64,000 nt of DNA from Parapristionchus giblindavisi. Its lineage: Eukaryota; Nematoda; Chromadorea; Rhabditida; Diplogasteridae. The position numbers were made by a program, and so were the translations under genes. This document shows, in pieces, positions 58,401 to 64,000 of the stretch. How positions within the stretch are numbered: position 1 is the stretch's first letter; each line of letters opens with the position of its first letter. The notes beneath the pieces were generated by a model, which saw only the letters and a list, made by a program, of their open reading frames with translations, searched no databases and had not been told where the DNA came from. The DNA lies in the NCBI GenBank assembly GCA_943737045.1, contig CALSFV010000223.1, positions 434,001 through 498,000 of the forward strand, given 5' to 3'.

Positions 58401-59244
58401 ATATTTATCAACATGATCATCATCAACTGTTACACATTTATCCATTGTTATAATGTATTGGCTAGTTTTAATCCTCATTACCGTTCATGTACATGTTCAA
58501 TGTTATTGATTTGTTATTTTTTGTATTCGAAGTCATGATTTTTACTTTTACTTTGAATCATGTACATTTTTACTCCGATGAAATCCATTTTCTTGTCATT
58601 CTATCGTTTTTTTATCCTTGTATGAATAAAATAATCGTCGTTCGCAAGTTTATGAGCAACACTATCCCCAGAGCATGGCAATGGCCTGAGGGTATACAGT
58701 AATAATGAAATCAGCCCCGCAGGGCACCCTGTCCAAAAATGAAGCCACCCCGCGGGGCACCCTGTCGAACTATGAAGTCACCCCGCAGGGCACCCTGTCA
58801 AAATCAAAGAGACCTCAAGCCACCCCGCAGGGTACCCTGTCGAGTCAAATAGAAAGTAAGCCACCCCGCGGGGCACCCTGTCGAAGAGAAACTTCCCCGC
58901 GGGGCACCCTGTCATTTTCAGAGACTCAACAAGCTGCCCCGCAGGGTGCCCTGCAGCTGGCCCTGCAGGGTGCCCTGCAACTGGCCCCGCAGGGTGCCCG
59001 GCAGAGTGCCCCGCGGGGCGAGTGACAGGGTGCCCCGCGGGGAGAAATTTCCAGAGAAATGTAACGATGCATTAGGTCTGCTTGACAGTTGGAAGTGCGC
59101 CTCAAGGCATTCCAAAGCCTTCTAGTAAAGGATTCGACAAAAAATTTTTAAAAAGATTATAAACTTTCTAAGTAATTAATTAAGGCACCGGCAGAACGTG
59201 CTGACCTCACCTTCGCATGGAAGAATCTTAAGGAAAATAAATAG
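46472..59244 (+). CDS. SH2/Fer-type pseudokinase, third copy (intact)
   Basis: Exons: 46472-46516, 48532-48602, 48944-49014, 49146-49234, 51156-51266, 51693-51763, 51827-51890, 52470-52534, 52705-52791, 53366-53405, 53578-53661, 53766-53879, 53976-54071, 54230-54331, 54409-54618, 54757-54840, 59185-59244; every junction is in phase, giving about 487 residues. Polar tail 1-100; SH2 about 101-225 with the pTyr-binding Arg at about 126 (GDYLVR); kinase fold about 226-487. The beta-3 lysine is present here (CVIKQC, about 249), unlike the arm copies, but there is no GxGxxG loop, HRD is HRN (about 339-341) and DFG is SFG (about 359-361). APE and SDVWGFGMFLWELF are kept, and the final DRPDF motif is ERADL. 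Expected to act as a phosphotyrosine-binding scaffold, not an enzyme. In C. elegans, many SH2-Fer kinases are germline or sperm genes; that role is only an inference here. Introns host several MITEs. The last intron (4.3 kb versus 0.5-0.7 kb in the paralogues) contains another gene. Confidence 0.85.
46540..48237. mobile_element. CTCTGG-family MITE split by TTAA element
   Basis: Left part 46,540-46,571 and right part 48,061-48,237 together form one MITE, including the outer palindrome boundary. Confidence 0.8.
46572..48056. mobile_element. TTAA-flanked palindromic element, in a MITE
   Basis: Same family (GACACCGG...CCGGTGTC, 1,485 bp), with TTAA at 46,568-46,571 and 48,057-48,060. It sits inside a CTCTGG-family MITE whose two halves are at 46,540-46,571 and 48,061-48,237. 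Located in intron 1 of the third kinase copy. Confidence 0.88.
49387..50587. mobile_element. Foldback element in kinase intron 4
   Basis: Ends GAGAGAC and GTCTCTC lie between ATAA copies (49,383-49,386 and 50,588-50,591). Arms of roughly 590 bp are inverted copies with point differences. No gene seen in the 1.2 kb. Confidence 0.8.
50836..51051. mobile_element. CTCTGG-family MITE, third kinase intron 4
   Basis: Ends CTCTGGTATTTTCAAACTAG and AATACCAGAG; carries the TCAAATATTCTTTCACTTG core. A right-half remnant of the family also ends at 52,436. Confidence 0.8.
51989..52130. mobile_element. MITE (CGGCACTACTTC ends)
   Basis: 142 bp, ends CGGCACTACTTCCGAATAGG and complement, in kinase intron 7. 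A truncated relative is at about 3,387-3,434 beside the orphan exon 1. Confidence 0.75.
53164..53234 (-). pseudogene. tRNA-like remnant in kinase intron
   Basis: On the minus strand an A box (TAGCGCAGTGG, 53,213-53,223) and B box (GGTTCGAATCC, 53,170-53,180) are correctly spaced. The anticodon arm does not fold convincingly and the acceptor stem is not paired. It lies in the intron before the kinase N-lobe of the third kinase copy. Most likely a decayed tRNA or SINE head. Confidence 0.4.
54082..54190. repeat. Intronic minisatellite, third kinase
   Basis: Only about three to four units of the same repeat at the equivalent intron, probably close to the ancestral state. Confidence 0.75.
55380..55545. 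repeat. CCCCGCGGGG-CACCCTG repeat cluster, upstream
   Basis: Six copies of CCCCGC(G/A)GGGCACCCTG with unequal spacers of about 9-15 bp. The 10-bp core is self-complementary and the CACCCTG tail gives direction. Lies 5' of the nested gene at 55,868. Confidence 0.85.
55868..58312 (+). CDS. Spliced gene nested in the last kinase intron (partial 5')
   Basis: Five exons with GT-AG borders and consistent phase: 55868-55935, 56203-56257, 56382-56429, 57505-57567, 58216-58312. The protein runs through TNLDSVTDVFYDVPGSRIT, then APFIIQRCDLHNAGIKAQ, and ends ASARGRCLAKIRYF with TAA at 58,310-58,312. No family was recognised. The last two exons also have a second open frame (HHLIAY joined to RLQRLCREVIMRRPDLIV) ending at TAG near 58,292, but that frame does not agree in phase with the upstream exons. 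No start exon was found; it may lie between 54,841 and 55,868. Intron 3 holds transposon remnants and intron 4 a three-unit tandem repeat. Same strand as the host kinase gene. Confidence 0.5.
56507..56767 (-). pseudogene. Possible Tc3-like transposase fragment
   Basis: An 86-codon frame contains RISRRTKKVRLDFAWYIV, reminiscent of the helix before the catalytic core in Tc1/Tc3-type transposases. No DDE residues or terminal repeats were seen. Lies in intron 3 of the nested gene. Confidence 0.3.
57250..57360. mobile_element. TTAA-target MITE in nested gene intron 3
   Basis: AAAGGGAGCGCAACCTCTCT and its complement enclose the family core with TTGTTAGAGAACAGAG. Lies in the intron before exon 57,505. 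Confidence 0.75.
57840..58190. repeat. Three ~120-bp tandem repeats
   Basis: Three units starting TACTGTA(T/G)GGGTACGGTA, each containing GGGTTACGGTAGCT, GAGTTACCC and ATTTTTATCG. Lies in the last intron of the nested gene. Confidence 0.8.
58713..59042. repeat. CCCCGCGGGG-CACCCTG repeat cluster, downstream
   Basis: About eleven copies of the same repeat, variants CCCCGCAGGG(C/T)(A/G)CCCTG, same orientation at first, then a complement copy near 59,030. Lies 3' of the nested gene. A 106-codon frame across it (APQGTLS repeats) is probably just the repeat read through. Confidence 0.85.
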
Positions 59245-59662
59245 ACGATTATCGATTGATACACTACCGTATACCTCGATATATCGATCGATGTTGGTCT
59301 ACTACAATATTACCAATTATCGATCAATATTAATCTACTACAGTATACCTCGATATATCGTGTCTATCTTTCATCCTTTTTGTAGTGATAGTCTCCTGCT
59401 CTGTGTGATTTATCTCTAAGAAGAGTGCAAATTGAGTATAAAGGAGCATGACAATACTGTTGCAATTGCCTATAAACATTTACAATTTAAATAATTTATG
59501 TGGTGTTAGCGCACGAAAACAGAATAAAAGAGGGGAAAAGAGGTGAGAAACGAGGAGAGTCTTCCCTGCTTTTCCTATCTTTTCCAAAGGTTTAATAGAG
59601 CAGGAGCAACATGAGACAGAGATTTAATTGATACGACTCAAGGACACGTTAGTTTCTAAGAC
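59245..59662. other. Conserved 3' flank of kinase genes
   Basis: After the stop codon, about 200 bp with repeated CGATATATCGAT and TAATCTACTAC phrases match the 3' flanks of both arm copies (43,920-44,110; 13,310-13,489). Probably 3' UTR and terminator region; no further gene seen. Confidence 0.5.
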
Positions 59663-59892
59663 TAGTCGACTATTGACCGTATAAAATACACTTGTTTATT
59701 TGGTACGAGAGTAGCCAACCACTGCCACAATGAATTTCTATGCTTAGATAGAGATCACCGGTGAGAGAGTAGGTAGATCAGAGAGAGAGCGAGGAAGGAA
59801 AGGAGGAAAGAGTGGGGAGTTAATCGATAGTTCTTCCTCTGTTTAGCAGCAGTAGCAATGCAATTATGCTAGTACATTTTATACGGACAATA
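59663..59892. mobile_element. MITE (TATTGACCGTATAAA ends), 3' of third kinase
   Basis: Full-length relative of 41,529-41,741, opposite orientation, with GAGAGAGC and AGGAAGGAAAGG internal tracts. Lies between the third kinase and peptide genes. Confidence 0.75.
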
Positions 59893-60069
59893 GTATAAAA
59901 CTAGTCGGCTCGACTGCAAGCCTCTATCGTACATATTTATTATATATTTTTGTAAAAAACGTATCAAGGCATGGAAATTCCTTTATTTCTAATCGATCAA
60001 TAATCATGATCAACATTCGTTCGTCATAATATGATACAGTCAGATTGTAGTCATAGATCGTAATTCGTC

Positions 60070-60505
60070 TTATTGACGAGTCAATCCAGAAGGGGCGGGA
60101 CTTCCCTCACTAGTGGCAGCTCCTGAAGCTCCATTTCTGTTGGATCCCCACCACGCACGGTATCCGGGATATCCCCAGGCCGAGTATCCCAGTCTTGGGT
60201 AACCATAGTAAGCTCCATAGGGAGAAACGTAAGCAGATGGGTAGGCCTAAATTATGATATTGATTGATTATTGAGATATTGATAAGGTTATTGATTTACT
60301 TACCGCAAGGTATTGGGATGATGAAAGGTTGGCAAGGACAGCAAGGAAAGCGAAGATGAAGACACTGAAAGGAATACTGTATTAGGGGATATTGTACTAG
60401 GGGATACTGTACTAGGGGATACTGTATTGGGGATCTGCATTAGGGGATACAGTAATGGATTACTGTATGAATAAAGAAGTACTGAACTTACATTTTAGAG
60501 TTCAT
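60070..60505 (-). CDS. Small secreted Tyr/Gly/Trp-rich peptide, copy 3
   Basis: Exons 60492-60505, 60304-60364 and 60070-60246, again 14/61/177 nt and 83 residues. The signal peptide core differs slightly (IVFIFAFLAVLA). Residue 55 is Arg (GYPGYRAWWG), and the tail has Gly-Ala-Ala-Thr in place of Glu-Ala-Ala-Pro. It is convergent with the third kinase copy, which shows that kinase and peptide genes duplicated together as one unit. Confidence 0.88.
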
Positions 60506-60934
60506 TGTAGAAGTAGTTGATTCAGCTGAAAACTGATGTCTTCATTCACCTTCACCGTGTCTTATATACTACCCTCGAGCAAAGTTCTTTCAGTTTCTTT
60601 GCTCCTTCTGTTTGGCATGGCAAACATATTGTATATTTACACAGTCGTTTGCACTCTGGGACTATTTTAACTATTAGCTATTTGCTCTACTCATTATCTG
60701 TTCATTATTATCGCAGTACATATTACCTCTAAACATATTTGCGATAATATTGTTGCAATACCCATCGCACGACATTCAATGTATATATATATATATTGCT
60801 TAAATTATATTGCTTAAATTTTCCATTTCCGTCGTCTATTATTTGAAAAAATAATTATTATAGGTGTTCAAGCTCGTGCAAGTTCGCACGAGAGTCCCTC
60901 CCTCATCATCCTTTTCTTTCGCCCCTTACTTCAA

Positions 60935-61005
60935 GCATCGGTGGTTCAGTGGTAGAATGCTCGCCTGCCACGCGGGCGGCCCAGGTTCGATTCCCGGCCG
61001 ATGCA
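60935..61005 (+). tRNA. tRNA-Gly (GCC)
   Basis: Begins GCATCGG and ends CCGATGC plus A, giving a complete acceptor stem. The D-arm has TGGTTCAGTGG and the T-arm GGTTCGATTCC, the A and B box promoters. The anticodon loop CTGCCAC gives GCC. It stands alone between the peptide gene at 60.5 kb and the Tc1-like element at 61,035. Confidence 0.96.
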
Positions 61006-61034
61006 ATCCTTTGTATACTTTGAAATATACAGTA

Positions 61035-61966
61035 TCGGCGTAAAGTCATGGGACGCTTTTTTTTATTTTTTTATAACTTTTGATCCAGGAAAGCAATCAA
61101 GCTGATCTTTTGAGTCAATATAGAGAATTTATCAAGGAATATTACCATGATGTTGTGATGTTGGTGAAATTAACTTCTCTCGCGCCTTCTCTCTTACTGC
61201 TATCGCCCCTGGGCCTCTATTAATGAATTATCTTATTTGCAAAGTTCCAATGCATGTTACAGATGTTCACAAACGTTTTTACACTATTGCTGAACTTTGA
61301 TCTTTGATCTTTGTATTTTGATCTTTACTCGCTGAAACCGAGTAGACCTCAGCATAATTTTTGCTACGGGTCTGAAAGGAATCGGAACCAAACCAAAATA
61401 AGGGAAATAAATATATGATACATTGCAAAGCTGTATGCGCTGAAACCATAATTTTAGAAAACCTGCTCTCTGAACCAAAATCTCAAAATCAGTCCATCCA
61501 AAAAAAACATTTTTTAAGCCCTGAGGGCTAATGACGAGCTATGACTACCATATTCCGGGGATAAACATCACTCGCCACTAGCATCATTTTGGCGCTTAGA
61601 ACGGGTCGTTATCACATCTAGAAGCCGAGTTATAAATTTTGGAGGTCAAAGTTGCAACCCTGCCACAGCTTGAAATCGGAGTCGGAGCCATTCCGGACTG
61701 TTTGACTGTACAGCCCTAGTGGGGGTCTCCACTCTCACAGTGTTCCCGAAGAACAGGGCTTTTCACTAAAGAAATGGGAATTTTCAAAAAATTGTACTTC
61801 GGTAGCGTCATCACTACGCAAAAAATAACTAAGTTAATTACACCAACACATCATGGTAATATTCCTTGATAAATTCTCTATATTGACTCAAAAGATCAGC
61901 TTGATTGCTTTCCTGGATCAGAAGTTATAAAAAAAAATGAAAAAGCGTCCCATGACATTACGCCGA
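61035..61966. mobile_element. Tc1/mariner-like foldback element
   Basis: Inverted ends TCGGCGTAAAGTCATGGGAC and complement, flanked by TA (61,033-61,034 and 61,967-61,968). Inverted similarity reaches about 130 bp inward (to TATTACCATGATGT). The 930-bp body has no transposase frame, so it is non-autonomous. Confidence 0.85.
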
Positions 61967-62616
61967 TAAAAAAAAAATTGTGCGGAATGCATAAAACTTC
62001 TCCTTTGAACTTTTTTCTCTCAAAATCATCCTAAGTCTTAAAGGTGCCTTCACTGACAAACAAAACAGAAATAGGTTATTGAACGACGGAGAAATATTTT
62101 TTATATCATGTTCCTTCCTCTAAAATGGCCAAACGTCTGGTTGTGCTTCGGGCGAAGAAAAATAGATAAATAAATTAATATTTAATTAAAAAGACCAATC
62201 AATATTTCTTTAAAGGCACACCATCAATAATTTGATACTCTCCGCTCTGGCAATGCTCTCTCGCAGACATAGATAGCGACATAGCGAGGCCATAGCGGAG
62301 AGAGTTTCAAATTCGCTTCAAGTCCAAAATCAGGTTTCCTGTCTCTCTTGTCCATTCCATAATCGTCCTTTAAGATGTGCATTAGACATCTCTCATTGTC
62401 CCATATCTCATTTTAGTCGCTCTATCCAGTTTTCACATCCTGCATCAGCACTTTTCATCCCCTCGCCCATTGGGCAGTTCCACTTGTCTCACAACAGCGT
62501 TGAGCTGTTCTTATCCGTTCATATTCGATAAGCGAGGGTTACGGTAGCGTTCGGTTACGGTACTGTTCGGATTACGGTAGTTTCCGGGTTACGGTAGTCT
62601 TCAGAACGTCGCCGCG
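61967..62616. promoter_or_regulatory. Upstream region of collagen gene
   Basis: Holds the TGGCAAT hairpin repeat (62,214-62,318) and, at 62,525-62,602, four copies of TTACGGTA spaced about 17-20 bp directly before the collagen ATG. The same octamer recurs in the nested-gene intron repeats. Confidence 0.35.
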
Positions 62617-63702
62617 ATGAAGGAGACTCGATTGGTGGAGCTGATCATACTAGGTAAGGATAAAACAGTTCGAAACTAAAATTATTTTGTTCTTGCCTGA
62701 TTCATATTTATATTTATTCGACTGTTGGATCAAAGTTATTTTTATTTATTTATTTCCATCAAATATGAAGAGCCGGAGTGAGATGTATCAGGGCAGAAAA
62801 GGAATAGATAGATTTCCACCGCATAAGGAGATTTCTTTTTTTGGCACGATGGGAGTTTTAATTTTGTTATAAATAACATTGCAGGAACGGGCCTTTCTCT
62901 GGCGGTGATAACGCTCGTCACGTGCGCCATTGCCCATGATTTCGCTACGTTCAATCAATCGATAATCGATGATCTCCACGAGACAAAGGTATACTGTATT
63001 TACAATTTACAATTTACCGATCTTTATCATGCACAGCCACTGTACTGCATTATATACTGTTAAAGGGAGCTCTCTCAAAGTTCTCGTCATTGTACACACT
63101 ATTTCTCTGTTCTCTAACAGCGAGATAGCATTGCGAGTCGAAGAGACCATAGAGTGAGGTTACCCACACTGTAAGATACTGTATAATGCTTGGATATTTA
63201 AGTAAATGTAGGCATATTTGTGTTAATTGATCGATAATCTACTTCAGGAATTCGCCACCGACGCTTGGCGAAACATCAGGGAAATCAATAATGAGCATAA
63301 CCGAGAGCGAAGGCAATAATAATTATTATTATTTAGTCAACATAAAAAGGCAAACATGTATTTTAAACCATACGCAATAAATGATAGATGAATGAAGAAC
63401 ACAATCTATGTTGTACTCTATACGCAGTAATGTATATTGATTTCCAAAATATTATTGTTCATCGATTTATTAATTTAAAGAAAATTTACGTTTTCTCTTG
63501 CAGATTCGTTTATGGCGAGTCGCCTACTCCCGAGCCCTCCGGATACGATGCTACGGCGCCTCCTGGTTACGACAATAATAATAATAATCACAATAACAAT
63601 AACAATAATCATAATCCTAACAACAACAACAACAACAACAAGTGTAACTGTGAGCAAGCCGCCAGAAACTGCCCCAGAGGACCTCCTGGACCACCCGGAG
63701 AG
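62617..63702 (+). CDS. Cuticle collagen, 5' part (runs off window)
   Basis: Exons 62617-62653, 62885-62988, 63248-63312 and 63504-63702 are in phase. The protein starts MKETRLVELIILGTGLSLAV, the N-terminal signal-anchor of nematode cuticle collagens. A basic RERR furin-type site follows at the exon 3/4 junction, then Pro/Gly-rich sequence, an Asn/His-only tract of about 23 residues (63,573-63,640), Cys-x-Cys, and the first Gly-X-Y repeats (RGPPGPPGE). The intron after 63,312 would need a GC-AG donor (AG/GCAATA); with a GT donor no frame works. Cuticle collagens are secreted, trimerised and crosslinked in the extracellular cuticle. The Gly-X-Y domain must continue beyond the window. Confidence 0.82.
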
Positions 63703-63768
63703 GTATTATCAAATCATATTGCCATCAATAACATACGATAATATTATTGAGACACTTTCCCGGAGCCG

Positions 63769-63838
63769 AATGGTTCTCGTCCAGTCGATTATTATTCATG
63801 AGAGCCGATGAATAATTATCGACTGGACGAGAACCATT
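63769..63838. repeat. 31-bp perfect hairpin in collagen intron
   Basis: Arms 63,769-63,799 and 63,808-63,838 are exact complements around an 8-bp loop GAGAGCCG. Could be a minimal foldback remnant or a microRNA-like hairpin. Confidence 0.65.
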
Positions 63839-64000
63839 TGCATGCTTTGTCAATTCATTAGCTCTTGTATCTCATATGCAATAGGTTATCCAGTCGGGTA
63901 TTGAGCGTATAAAAATCACTTGTTTTATTTGTAGAAGAGAACTTTCTTGTTTTGCATGGTTCAGAAACTATGCCGATCTCTTTTATATACCATATAGCGC

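Noticed and set aside
58705..59025. 106-codon frame of APQGTLS-like repeats
   Set aside because: It is the plus-strand readthrough of the GC-rich repeat cluster; the other cluster is open on the minus strand too, and no splice or start context supports a protein.

Overview
The window is eukaryotic and almost certainly from a nematode. Genes are split by short GT-AG introns. There is the N-terminal part of a cuticle-collagen gene at the right edge. The main gene family is an SH2 plus tyrosine-kinase-like protein of the Fer/Fps type that is expanded in nematodes. Each copy of it has a small secreted Tyr/Gly/Trp-rich peptide gene beside it, resembling nematode fungus-induced or caenacin/NLP-type peptides. 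Four tRNA genes and very many short inverted-repeat transposons fill the rest. No species is claimed.

Layout. (1) 1-3.4 kb: repeat-rich edge with a tRNA-Gln gene, fragments of a hypothetical gene and a broken Pro/Thr-rich reading frame. (2) About 3.36-46.55 kb: one giant inverted repeat. The left arm (to 29,127) and right arm (from 29,521) flank a 393-bp unique spacer. Each arm carries, from the centre outwards, a degenerate hypothetical gene, a tRNA-Gln, a 17-exon SH2/pseudokinase gene pointing outwards, a convergent small secreted-peptide gene, and the first exon of a further kinase gene. The left arm was later enlarged by a 6.25-kb non-LTR retrotransposon (4,000-10,253), which is itself split by a 2.3-kb foldback transposon carrying a zinc-finger ORF (4,996-7,314). 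(3) 46.5-60.5 kb: a third, direct copy of the kinase plus peptide unit. It looks intact, but its last intron holds an extra 3.8 kb with another spliced gene bracketed by two clusters of a GC-rich palindromic repeat. (4) 60.9-64 kb: tRNA-Gly, a Tc1-like foldback element and the start of a cuticle collagen gene.

All three kinase copies keep the SH2 phosphotyrosine-binding arginine but have lost the catalytic aspartates (HRD reads HRN, DFG reads SFG), so they are pseudokinases. The right-arm copy has a nonsense codon in SH2 and the left-arm copy has a +1 frameshift in the C-lobe, so each arm is broken in a different place. The two arms give empty-site evidence for several transposon insertions, which lets target-site duplications be read directly.

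All coordinates, phases and translations were worked out by eye. Splice sites are inferred from GT-AG signals, phase agreement and agreement between the three paralogues. Family assignments rest on remembered motifs, not on searches.
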